A DNA stretch of 50,943 bases from Paractinoplanes rishiriensis (GTDB lineage: Bacteria > Actinomycetota > Actinomycetes > Mycobacteriales > Micromonosporaceae): assembly GCF_016862375.1 (NCBI RefSeq), contig NZ_BOMV01000096.1, positions 1 to 50,943 of the forward strand, in the 5' to 3' direction. Positions 42,881 through 50,710 of the stretch are shown piece after piece. The translations under genes and the position numbers were made by a program. The notes beneath the pieces are model-generated. The model did not search any database. It saw only the letters and a program-made list of their open reading frames with translations, and was not told the origin of the DNA. How positions within the stretch are numbered: position 1 is the first letter of the stretch; each line of letters begins with the position of its first letter.

Positions 42881-43929
42881 CGGCGTGTGACGGTCGCATC
42901 GGCGTGCAGCAGGACGAGCGATCCGTCCTCGGCATATCTGGCATCGACGACGTCCTGGATCACTTGCTGGTCCGCGCCGGCTCGTATCGTCGCCACCGTG
43001 CCCTGCACCACCACCGCCCGCGTCCCGGACGGATCCAATGAGGCATTCACCGTTTCCGTCCCCTCCATCGTCCAGCCGGTGCCGGACCGCACATCCCAAT
43101 ACCGTACGAGCGAGCGGTGGCCGGAAGGCCCGACACTCGTCGTCTCGGCCAGCAACCCGTCGCCGGCGACATGGCACGTGCCGATATGGTCCTGTTGCAC
43201 GGTCTGCTTGCGGCCCGACGACTGGTCGACGACGACCGCCCGGTCCGGGTAGACGACAGCGCTGGATGCCGGACCCGTGCAACCGCCGGAAGCACCGCGA
43301 TCCGCCAGCTCCTTGATCGTCCATCCGGTGCCACTGCGTGCGACGAAATAGACGGTCGCGGACGAACCGGCCCGGCTCGCGATGACCATGCTGCCGGCAG
43401 AGCCGGGAGCGATCCGCGGCATCCTCGGATTGGCCATCGCCAGGCGCTGGGTCAGTTTGCCCTTCTGATAGCTGGCGAGAAACGTGCCCTCGAGGCGGCG
43501 CTCCAACACGACCCTGTTGCGGTCGTCCCGCTGCAGCAGGACGACGTCAGCGTCAGCCGCCGGACGTGTCGCGAACCTGCCGTCCGCGCGCACGATCGTC
43601 GCCTGCCTGGCTTCGGGACCCTGATCCGACAAGGACCCGGAGGCGACGACGTCCGGGCAGGCGGCGACGCAGGTGATATAGGCGTTCTTGGCCATGGCCT
43701 CGTCCTGCCAGGCCAATTTCCCCGCACGGTCGTACCCCAGGATCACCTCCCGGCTCAGATCGAAAACCACCGAACCGTGGGCGTCCGCGGCGACGAGGAA
43801 GGGCGCGGCGGGTGGCGCCGGTGGCGGCTTCTCGGGATCCGCGGACGAGTGATAGTTCTGCAAACCGATTGTGCCGCCGATAACTGCCGTGGCAATGGCG
43901 ACGGCGAGCACCACATACTTTGTTCGCAC
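42877..43929 (-). CDS. Membrane-anchored extracytoplasmic protein, propeller-like, function unknown
   Basis: The 350-aa product has one N-terminal hydrophobic segment (YVVLAVAIATAVIGGTIGL, residues 5-23), a Pro-rich linker (EKPPPAPPAAP), then about 300 residues of short beta-strands with an irregular repeat of a V/I-V-D/A-R pattern (VVFDLSREVILGYDRAGKLA, ATIVRADGRFATRP, YFVARSGTGWTIKELADRG and so on), suggesting a beta-propeller facing outside. There is no lipobox, so the anchor is a single helix. Six Cys residues lie in the domain (CVAAC; GCTG; GTC). It could serve as substrate-capture or quality-control factor for the ABC transporter. No known family recognised. Confidence 0.65.
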   Translation of the reverse strand: MRTKYVVLAVAIATAVIGGTIGLQNYHSSADPEKPPPAPPAAPFLVAADAHGSVVFDLSREVILGYDRAGKLAWQDEAMAKNAYITCVAACPDVVASGSLSDQGPEARQATIVRADGRFATRPAADADVVLLQRDDRNRVVLERRLEGTFLASYQKGKLTQRLAMANPRMPRIAPGSAGSMVIASRAGSSATVYFVARSGTGWTIKELADRGASGGCTGPASSAVVYPDRAVVVDQSSGRKQTVQQDHIGTCHVAGDGLLAETTSVGPSGHRSLVRYWDVRSGTGWTMEGTETVNASLDPSGTRAVVVQGTVATIRAGADQQVIQDVVDARYAEDGSLVLLHADATVTRR

Positions 43930-44032
43930 GTTCGTCTCGATCCTCCCGGAGGACGCGTGGCTGCCGCGACTGCGATGTCAACGACAGCCACGCGCGGTTC
44001 GTGCCCTACCCACAACTACCTATTCGCGAGAG

Positions 44033-44458
44033 TCACAGGTTCGCGTAGGTGCTGCAGTTGGGGTCGCCCCCGCTCTGATCGAAGATGGCGTTCGTCTTCA
44101 TGTAGGGGCCGCCCGATTTCGGCACGTTCTCGTTGACCGGAATCTGATACGTGTTCTCGCCGACGATGTTGTCCCCGCTGGTCCAGGCGAAGTACGTGTT
44201 CGCGCCACCGTTGTTGCGCAGGCGCATGTACACGTTGTTCTTGTCCTGCGAGTTCTCATTCAGCGTGAAGCTGTTCGACTCGACGAACCAGTAGCTGCCG
44301 TTGCTGTCGTAGTACACGGTCGTGTCGAGCGTGTCGCCGCCCGCCGTGCACTGTTCGTAGTTCGACGCGGCACTCGCCGCGGTCAACGTGACCGCGGTGA
44401 ACGCCAGCGCGGCGGCGGCCACGATCAGCGGTCGCCGGACATAGTGATTTGCCGACAT
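44033..44458 (-). CDS. Small secreted protein with a Cys pair, likely cargo of the ABC operon
   Basis: The 141-aa precursor has a clear signal peptide (SANHYVRRPLIVAAAALAFT..TAASAAS, cleavage after about residue 31). The mature part of about 110 aa has two Cys, one near each end (YEQCTAG and DPNCSTYANL), which could form a disulphide. It is rich in Asn, Tyr and Ser (NNVYMRLRNNGGANTYFAWT). The ATG has GGAGG nine bases upstream. It is the first gene of the operon, 103 bp before the propeller-like gene. It is not a lactococcin 972-type bacteriocin as far as I can judge. A secreted toxin, surface or spore protein are all possible. Confidence 0.65.
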   Translation of the reverse strand: MSANHYVRRPLIVAAAALAFTAVTLTAASAASNYEQCTAGGDTLDTTVYYDSNGSYWFVESNSFTLNENSQDKNNVYMRLRNNGGANTYFAWTSGDNIVGENTYQIPVNENVPKSGGPYMKTNAIFDQSGGDPNCSTYANL

Positions 44459-44963
44459 CTTTGCTAACCTCCGTGATGTGGATCATGGATAATTGGTTAG
44501 CGTCGAATCCACGGATAACAAGATCCGGACGCCCGCCCCCCCCAGTGGGCGCAGTTCCGGCGGTGGGCATTGCCGCAGCGAAACGTCTCGGTCGACCCTG
44601 CGGCGGGAAACTCCGAAGAAGCTCGGTCGATCGTGCGATCCGATTCGGATGTTGATGCTTCCCTCGCTCGCCAGTCACCACCCGCGCAGATACCGCTTGC
44701 GGCCGTGACGCAGGAATGGGTTTGCGTCATCCAATCTTCTGCCGGCGTCAGTCTTTCCCCGTCATACCTAAGCAGCACTGACTGACGGGACTCTATTGGC
44801 GCGCATTGATGCTCGCTACCCCGCTACCGGCGCCGAAGTCAACCCGAGCGGAATTGACCAAGGATTGTCCCTGGTGGCGGCAGCCGGATCCGTCCCAGAT
44901 GTGATCCCGGTCACACCTCAGGGTCGATGATCGCGCAGTGCGCCGCGCCGACGTAGGACGAGG
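44459..44963. other. Intergenic region with regulatory signals
   Basis: No gene supported. Near the 44033-44458 gene an inverted repeat GCTAACC (44463-44469) / GGTTAGC (44495-44501) brackets its ribosome-binding site and could form a hairpin in the leader. A CRP-type palindrome lies at 44900-44915. Confidence 0.45.
44900..44915. promoter_or_regulatory. CRP/FNR-type binding site
   Basis: TGTGATCCCGGTCACA has perfect TGTGA-N6-TCACA arms, the classic CRP core also used by actinobacterial Crp. It lies 440 bp upstream of the ABC-operon leader gene and downstream of the small gene at 44964, so its target is unclear. Confidence 0.4.
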
Positions 44964-45176
44964 TCAGGCGTCCGAAGCGCCGGACGCCGCAAGGAGAACG
45001 ATGGCGGCCGCCACGGCAGAGAGGGCGTTCGCCGTGGCCAGCTGGGCGTAGACAATTCCCGAATCACCGGATCCGGCGACGTGTCCGGTGGCATTCTTGC
45101 GCGCTTGCGCGCCGTACTCCTCCACCAGGGTCAGATACTTGCGGACCTCGCCCGGGGCGTCGCTTCCCAAGTCCAT
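44964..45176 (-). CDS. Small protein with one membrane helix, function unknown
   Basis: The 70-aa product starts MDLGSDAPGEVRKYLTL. It has a helical, charged N-terminal half (VEEYGAQARKNATG) and a C-terminal hydrophobic segment (ATANALSAVAAAIVLLAASG), so it may be a tail-anchored or single-TM protein. I chose the ATG at 45176 because GGAGG lies five bases upstream; a longer TTG start at 45188 would put that motif inside the gene. No family recognised. Confidence 0.55.
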   Translation of the reverse strand: MDLGSDAPGEVRKYLTLVEEYGAQARKNATGHVAGSGDSGIVYAQLATANALSAVAAAIVLLAASGASDA

Positions 45177-45430
45177 GGTGTCCTCCAACAGGCTGTGGCA
45201 ATGTCCGGGTTCGCACTCCTCCCGGCGGACAGGTGCATTCTGCCCCTACGCGGCATAGCGGCACATCGGGACGTCACCTTAGGGAGTTTCCACGACCGCT
45301 CCACAGCGGAAGCCGGTGCGGTCCGGCAGCAGGAGAAAATCTTGCTCGGGCTGATGCACGCACCGGACCGGGCTGGGACCTTCACAGTAGGGCGGTGACC
45401 GGCGCCGCCGATCGACTACCGGGGCGGTGA

Positions 45431-45889
45431 GTGTGGTGCGCCGTGGCTGAGGTGACGACGGAGGCGGGGATCCGGCGGGTTGCCCGCAACCACTTCGTCA
45501 AGGCCCGGATCCGGGAACGGCGACGGCTGCGACGGCTGTGGGAGGTGATCGGGCAGCTCAGTTCCGCGCGGGACTGTCAGCTGCCGGATGACGACAGCGA
45601 AGACCTGGTGCTCGCGTTGGTCGGCCGCCTGCCCCGGGAACAGCGGGCGGTCATGGCGTTCACCTATGACGGCTGGAGTCCTGCCGAGATCGCCGAGCTG
45701 CTGGAGAAGGATCCCCAGACGGTGCGGAGCACGCTGCGGCAGGCCCGGATCGCGGTCCGACGAGCCGCCTCGAGCAGGTCAAGGCGGGCCGGATGCGGCC
45801 TCCCACGCCCTGGTCGGTGTTCGGGCGCAAGCTACGACAGCTGCTTGCCAACGCTCGCCTCCGCGCGGACCGCCTCGCCGGAGGACTGA
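45431..45889 (+). CDS. Sigma-70 region 4-only protein (ECF-like), possibly frameshifted
   Basis: The 152-aa product has one recognisable domain, sigma region 4 (residues about 57-112): LVLALVGRLPREQRAVMAFTYDGWSPAEIAELLEKDPQTVRSTL, the -35-binding helix-turn-helix of ECF sigma factors. Region 2, which binds core polymerase and the -10 element, is absent; the first 50 residues (VARNHFVKARIRERRRLRRLWEVI) are basic and helical. After RRAA the sequence becomes Ser/Arg-rich and poor (SSRSRRAGCGLPRPGR...), while the +1 frame reads RLEQVKAGRMRPPTPWSVF, a better-looking continuation into the next gene. A frameshift near 45770 is therefore possible. GTG start, no strong Shine-Dalgarno. May act as an anti- or co-sigma. 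Confidence 0.65.
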   Translation: MWCAVAEVTTEAGIRRVARNHFVKARIRERRRLRRLWEVIGQLSSARDCQLPDDDSEDLVLALVGRLPREQRAVMAFTYDGWSPAEIAELLEKDPQTVRSTLRQARIAVRRAASSRSRRAGCGLPRPGRCSGASYDSCLPTLASARTASPED

Positions 45890-45891
45890 CC

Positions 45892-46197
45892 ATGCAGCGG
45901 CAGACGTCGGCGTGGCCCGGCCTGCTACCGGCCGGGACCGTCAAGCAGCTCGCGGAGATCGACCCGGCGTCGACGGCGGTCCTGCTGGCGGAGATCGCCC
46001 AGGACGCGCGGCACGCCAGGCGGATGGCCTGGGCCCGGCTCGCCGCCGCCGTGCTGATCTTCGGTGCCTCGCTGGCGCTGTCCGCGCACTTCGTGGGGGC
46101 GGGGATCTCGGCCGGCGGCATGGTCAGCGTCGGCGGTGGCACCCTCACCGTCGTCACTCTGCTGCTGACCGGCGGTCCTTCGAGGCGGCGACCCTGA
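45892..46197 (+). CDS. Small membrane protein, probable partner of the sigma-like gene
   Basis: The 101-aa product has a soluble N-terminal part (MQRQTSAWPGLLPAGTVKQL, then DPASTAVLLAEIAQDARHARR) and two hydrophobic segments (ARLAAAVLIFGASLALSAHF; GMVSVGGGTLTVVTLLLTG). The ATG is 2 bp after the sigma-like stop and has GGAGGA at good spacing, so the two are coupled. Membrane partner next to a sigma-like gene suggests an anti-sigma role, but no anti-sigma motif (zinc-binding HxxxCxxC) is visible. Confidence 0.6.
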   Translation: MQRQTSAWPGLLPAGTVKQLAEIDPASTAVLLAEIAQDARHARRMAWARLAAAVLIFGASLALSAHFVGAGISAGGMVSVGGGTLTVVTLLLTGGPSRRRP

Positions 46198-46274
46198 GCG
46201 GACCGGCCCGGCATCCCGGGGTGCGGCTGAGGCCGCGTCCCCGGGACACCGGGCTGGGGGAGCCGGGTTGCGGG

Positions 46275-47411
46275 TCAGGCGACCGGCGGTCCGGGGATGT
46301 TGAAGAACGAGGTGAAGCCGCCGACCAGGTTGAGCATGATCCGGCTGCTGATGCCGTTCTCCCGGGTGCGGGTGATGAACTGGTCGACCACCGTCCGGCC
46401 GTTGACCGTGCCGCCGCCGCTGGCCGAGATGTTGCCGGTGAGGACGCCGCCCAGGTTGATGAAGCCGCCGAAGCGGGCCGACCCCGGCGGGCGCCGGTTG
46501 AGTTGCGCCTGGTTGTTCACGCCGCGGCCGTGCAGGTGCAGTCCACCGTCGGAGGCGATGGACACGGCGACGTCACCGATGCCCCGGCCACCCAGGTTGA
46601 CCCAGCCGGGACTGTCGAAGTTCCAGGTCCACACGTCGCCGTTCAGACCGCGGACGAAGACCTCGTTGCCCCGCGGTACGAAGGTGAACCCCTCGTTGGA
46701 CAGCGTCGGGTTGTTGGTGGCCCACATGCCGGGCAACAACGTCCACGGCGTCACCACGGCACCGGTCCGGCCGTCCAGCACCATCGTGTACACCTGCTGG
46801 AAGCGGCGCACCACCAGGCGGACGTTCGTGGTGAGGCCGGACTGGGGCAGGATGGCCGCCGCGGTCTCGCTGTCGGTGTAGTTGCCGCCCAGGTTCACCC
46901 AGCCCTGCGGGCTGCCGTTGACGAGCAGGTTGGTCCAGACGGAGCCCTCCTCGACGTCGCGGGCGAAGATGCGGATCGCCGGTGCCTGGCCCGCGTCCGG
47001 CAGCCGTACCGCGGTGACCTCACTGTTGATCGCCAGTCCGGGGATCGGGGTGAAGCCGGTGGAGGTGTTGTAGTTGACCACCAGGTTGGTGACCGCGGTG
47101 TTGCCGGAGCGCGCGAAGACCTGTGCTCCCTCCGGCGAGATGACGGCGGTCGGGTCGCCGGTGATCTGGCCGCCGATGGAGAAGAACGAGCCGTAACTGT
47201 TGGTGGACGGGGTGCCGCGGCTGAACAGCACGCTGTTGTCCGCGCCCCGGGTGATCAGGAACAGGCCGGACGGATGAATCAGCGGGGTGCTGAACTGCGT
47301 GACCTCGGTCGGCAGGGGCGGGGCGGCGGCCGCGGCGGGAGCCGCCGGTGCCATCACGCCGGCGGCCACGAGCACCCCCGCCAGCGAACCCATCAAGGTG
47401 CGTCTCTGCAT
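46275..47411 (-). CDS. Secreted PLL-type beta-propeller (lectin-like) protein
   Basis: The 378-aa product has a Sec signal peptide (MQRRTLMGSLAGVLVAAGVM...APAAAAAP). The rest is a beta-propeller in which most blades end in a [FW]xx[LI]GG turn followed by a G/D/S-rich loop (FFSIGGQITGDP, GWVNLGGNYTDS, GWVNLGGRGIGDVA, FINLGGVLTGNI). This is the PLL (Photorhabdus lectin-like) repeat pattern, which in known proteins binds fucose or other sugars. There is no catalytic domain and no cell-wall anchor. The ATG has CTGGAGG upstream. It is divergent from the LuxR regulator gene. Confidence 0.75.
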   Translation of the reverse strand: MQRRTLMGSLAGVLVAAGVMAPAAPAAAAAPPLPTEVTQFSTPLIHPSGLFLITRGADNSVLFSRGTPSTNSYGSFFSIGGQITGDPTAVISPEGAQVFARSGNTAVTNLVVNYNTSTGFTPIPGLAINSEVTAVRLPDAGQAPAIRIFARDVEEGSVWTNLLVNGSPQGWVNLGGNYTDSETAAAILPQSGLTTNVRLVVRRFQQVYTMVLDGRTGAVVTPWTLLPGMWATNNPTLSNEGFTFVPRGNEVFVRGLNGDVWTWNFDSPGWVNLGGRGIGDVAVSIASDGGLHLHGRGVNNQAQLNRRPPGSARFGGFINLGGVLTGNISASGGGTVNGRTVVDQFITRTRENGISSRIMLNLVGGFTSFFNIPGPPVA

Positions 47412-47546
47412 CGCGTGCCTCCAGTTCGGAAGGTTCGAAGTCAGGCGAACCTATGCAGCGGTGAACACGTCGGGCATCCGCAGAACTACGGCCTCGACTA
47501 CTCAATCCACCGCGGCGCCGGCACCGAACTGCTGGCGGAGGCGCCA

Positions 47547-50102
47547 ATGCGGAACGTGGTGGTGGGCCGGGCCGGCGAGCTGAGCCGGTACGAGCGTGGC
47601 CTGGAGCGGCTGCGCGCCGGGCACGGCGGTGTGGTGGCGTTCCGGGGTGAGCCGGGCATCGGCAAGACCCGCCTGCTCGCCGCCTTCGCGGGCGCCGGTA
47701 CGGAAACCTTGTACCCGGCCACCCTCGTCGACGCTCTCGCCGAGGCGCGGCGGGTCTCGGGCGTGGCGATCTGCCTGGACGACCTGCATCGGCTGCCGCC
47801 GTCCTCCGCGCCGCTGCTGGGCGAGCTCATTCTGCTCGCCGCCGGCCGGCCGCTGCTGCTCGTCCTGGCGTACCGGCCGCGCCAGGTCGACGCCGCGATC
47901 GGCGCCGTACTCGGGCGGGCGGAGGCGTCCGCGGCGCTGTCACCCGTACATCTTCCGGCTCTTGATCTTGCGGCGACCCGGGAGCTGCTCGCGGATCTAC
48001 CCGACATCGGGCGGATTCACGCCGAGGGCGGTGGCAACCCGCTCTACATGAAGCTGCTGGCCGGGTCGGCAGCGGAGGCGGCCGGCGGGCTGGTGGCGGA
48101 GATAGCGGCGCTCGGCGGTGCGGAGTTGCGCACCGCCCAGGCGGCGGCCGCGCTCGGTGGCCAGTGCACTCTGGACCTGTTGATCGAGGTGTCGGCGGAC
48201 GATCCGGACGAAGCGGTCCGGGCAGTCGACGCGCTGCTGACGGCCGACGTGCTGCGGCTCGACGACGGTGAACGGCTCGCGTTCCGGCACCGGGTGGTCG
48301 CCGACGTCGTCTACCGGTACATGGCGACGGCCGAGCGGTGGACGCGGCACCGCCGCATCGATGAGGTCCTGGCCCGCCGCGGCGCCCCGGCACCGCAGCG
48401 GGCCCGGCACATCGCGGCGGCCGGTCTGAGACGGCCGGAGCATGCCGAGGTGCTGCTGACGGCGGCCGCGGGCAGTCTCGACGCCGACCCGGTGAGCACG
48501 CTGCGCTGGGCGGGCGCCGCCGGAGCCCTGATGACGGCGGGCGATCCGCGGCGGGGCGCGGCGGACACCCTGGTGGCCCGCTCCCGTCTGCTGATCGGCG
48601 ACGTCGCGGGCACCCGCGACAGCCTGCTGTCGGCGTTCGCGCACGCTCCGTCCGGCGCGGCCGCGGTGTACGCGGGCCGTGCGTTGACGCTGCTCGGGCA
48701 GTACGACGAGGCCGGTGCGATCCTGCGGGACGGCCTCGCCGGTGTCGCGGACGACCCGGACTCCGCCGCGCTGCTGTCCGACCTGGCGAGCCTGCTCAGC
48801 GACGACATGGACTTCGCGTCGGCGACCCGCCATGCGACGACCGCGACCGGCATCGCCCGCCGGCACGGTGACCGGCTCCGGGAGGCGGCCGCGCTCGCCG
48901 AGCACGCGTGGGCACGCGGCCGCAGCGGGGACCTCGACTCCGCCCGTCTGGTGGTCGGCGACGCCGCCACGCTGGTCGACGCCATGTCCGACGCCGCGCT
49001 CGTCCGCGACCTGCGCTGCCTGTACCGGGTGGGTCTGACGGAAATCCTGGCGGAACAGGTCGTCGATGCCCACCGGCACCTGGCCCGCGGGGTGCGGCTG
49101 TGCCGGCGCACCGGCCAGGCACACCTGTTGGCGCCGCTGCTGGCGGCCCTCGGCGACGCGCAGCTGAGGTTCGGGCAGATGGCCGCGGCGGTACGGACCC
49201 TGGACGAGGCGGTCTTTCAGGCCGGCCGCGACGAGCTGGTGCCGTACCTCTGCATGGCCGCCGTCACCCGCGGGATGGCCCGCTTCTGGCTCGGCGAGGA
49301 CGATGCCGCGGTGCTCGCCGACGCCGAGGCGGTCGAGACCCGGTGCGCCGACGCGCGCTGGTCCTGGGCCGTGCTCAGCCGGAACCTGGCCGGCCAGTTG
49401 ACGGCGCTGGCCGGCGATCCGAAACAGGGCAGCCGGATACTCCTGCAGGTGGGCGGCGGCCCGCAGCTGCACCGGCTGATGCCGCTGGGCCGGGTGCGCA
49501 CCTGGGAGTCGTTGACCATGGCGGCGCTCGCGCTCGGCGACGCGGCGTCCGCCGACCGGTACGCGGGACTTGCGGCACAGCATCCGACCGTGGGGTCGTC
49601 CGCTACCCGGCGGGGCGTCGCCGGGCGTGCTTTGATCCGTACCCAGGGCCGCTCGGCGCACCATGCCGAGCTCGCGCTCGCGGCCCAATCCACGCTGGCC
49701 GCCTTCGCCGGCGCCCACCACTGGCTGGATCTGGCCGGGACCGAGCTGGTCGCCGGCGAAGCCTTCCTGGCGGCCCAGCGGCCGGACCTCGCCGCCGAAC
49801 ACCTGGACCGTGCCGCCGACCATGCGGTTGTCCTCGGCTCCGGACGGTTGACCAGGCTCGTGACGGCGGCTCAGCAGCGCCTTCGGCTGCCGTCCGTCCC
49901 GCCCTGGGCGGTGCTGCTCACCCAGCGGGAACGAGAGGTGGCCGAACTCGCCGCCACCGGGTTGACCAGCGCGCAGATCGCCCGCCGGCTGTTTCTCAGC
50001 GTCCGCACGGTGGACACCCACCTGGGCCGCGCCTACCGGAAACTGGGGGTGTCGAGCCGGGCCGCGCTGGCAATGCTCGCCGCCGACCCGCGGCCCAGGT
50101 AG
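47547..50102 (+). CDS. LuxR-family regulator with N-terminal AAA ATPase (LAL-type)
   Basis: LAL (large ATP-binding regulators of the LuxR family) proteins sense a ligand through their ATPase/TPR parts and activate nearby genes, often secretion or antibiotic clusters. The 851-aa product has Walker A RGEPGIGKT (about 33-41), Walker B VAICLDDLHRL, a long TPR-like helical middle and a C-terminal LuxR helix-turn-helix (about 790-845), LTQREREVAELAATGLTSAQ, then LFLSVRTVDTHLGRAYRKLG. The ATG at 47547 is preceded by GGAGG at five bases; the open frame extends far upstream but is not coding there. It is shorter than typical LAL proteins (about 900-1000 aa). Divergent from the PLL gene, with which it may share control. 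Confidence 0.93.
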   Translation: MRNVVVGRAGELSRYERGLERLRAGHGGVVAFRGEPGIGKTRLLAAFAGAGTETLYPATLVDALAEARRVSGVAICLDDLHRLPPSSAPLLGELILLAAGRPLLLVLAYRPRQVDAAIGAVLGRAEASAALSPVHLPALDLAATRELLADLPDIGRIHAEGGGNPLYMKLLAGSAAEAAGGLVAEIAALGGAELRTAQAAAALGGQCTLDLLIEVSADDPDEAVRAVDALLTADVLRLDDGERLAFRHRVVADVVYRYMATAERWTRHRRIDEVLARRGAPAPQRARHIAAAGLRRPEHAEVLLTAAAGSLDADPVSTLRWAGAAGALMTAGDPRRGAADTLVARSRLLIGDVAGTRDSLLSAFAHAPSGAAAVYAGRALTLLGQYDEAGAILRDGLAGVADDPDSAALLSDLASLLSDDMDFASATRHATTATGIARRHGDRLREAAALAEHAWARGRSGDLDSARLVVGDAATLVDAMSDAALVRDLRCLYRVGLTEILAEQVVDAHRHLARGVRLCRRTGQAHLLAPLLAALGDAQLRFGQMAAAVRTLDEAVFQAGRDELVPYLCMAAVTRGMARFWLGEDDAAVLADAEAVETRCADARWSWAVLSRNLAGQLTALAGDPKQGSRILLQVGGGPQLHRLMPLGRVRTWESLTMAALALGDAASADRYAGLAAQHPTVGSSATRRGVAGRALIRTQGRSAHHAELALAAQSTLAAFAGAHHWLDLAGTELVAGEAFLAAQRPDLAAEHLDRAADHAVVLGSGRLTRLVTAAQQRLRLPSVPPWAVLLTQREREVAELAATGLTSAQIARRLFLSVRTVDTHLGRAYRKLGVSSRAALAMLAADPRPR

Positions 50103-50157
50103 AGCCGTCACCGTTCGGTAAGGGTTTTGCGGAGCGGTGGTGCGGTCTACTGCAGGG

Positions 50158-50703
50158 ATGAGTGTACGTCTTCTTCGCCGTTCCCGGATGTGGGTCGCTG
50201 CGGTGGTGGTGGCAGCTGTTGCCGCGGCCGGGCTCTACTGGTTCCAGCCGTGGAAACTCGTCACCGATCGGGCGGTGGACGAGGCACTCAGCGTCGTGCC
50301 GGCGCCGCCGTCCGCGTCGTCGGTGCGCGAGGTGCCGCCGCCCGGGCCGGCCGTGGTCCGGCAGGGCGAGTTCATCACCCACGAACACGACACCGAGGGC
50401 CAGGCCCGGGTGATCCGCAAGGTGGACGGCTCGCACGTGCTGGAACTGGTCGGCCTGTCCACCTCTAACGGCCCCGACCTGCGGGTCTGGCTGTCCGACC
50501 AGCCGGTGCTCGGCGGCCGGCAGGGGTGGCGCGTCTTCGACGACGGCCGGTGGCTCGAGCTGGGCCGGCTCAAAGGCAACCGAGGGGATCAGGCGTACGC
50601 GATCCCGGCCGGCACCGACCTCGACGAGTTGACGAGTGTCGCCATCTGGTGCAAGCGGTTCGCGGTGTCGTTCGGCGCGGCCGGGCTCGGCCCGGTGGCC
50701 TGA
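50158..50703 (+). CDS. Membrane-anchored DM13-domain protein
   Basis: The 181-aa product has an N-terminal membrane helix (MWVAAVVVAAVAAAGLYWF) and an outside domain resembling DM13 (GEFITHEHDTEGQARVIRKV, then VLELVGLSTSNGPDLRVWLS and AIPAGTDLDELTSVAIWCKR), a beta-sandwich with a conserved Cys that is proposed to take part in redox or electron transfer. The ATG at 50158 is chosen because an upstream start at 50137 adds only seven unlikely residues. It is convergent with the histidine-kinase gene and follows the LuxR gene. Confidence 0.8.
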   Translation: MSVRLLRRSRMWVAAVVVAAVAAAGLYWFQPWKLVTDRAVDEALSVVPAPPSASSVREVPPPGPAVVRQGEFITHEHDTEGQARVIRKVDGSHVLELVGLSTSNGPDLRVWLSDQPVLGGRQGWRVFDDGRWLELGRLKGNRGDQAYAIPAGTDLDELTSVAIWCKRFAVSFGAAGLGPVA

Positions 50704-50710
50704 CGCCGGT

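Noticed and set aside
44033..44458. Lactococcin 972-type bacteriocin
   Set aside because: Signal peptide, size and neighbouring ABC genes fit superficially, but the mature sequence lacks the Trp/Gly-rich pattern of that family as I know it, and the associated multi-TM partner is different.
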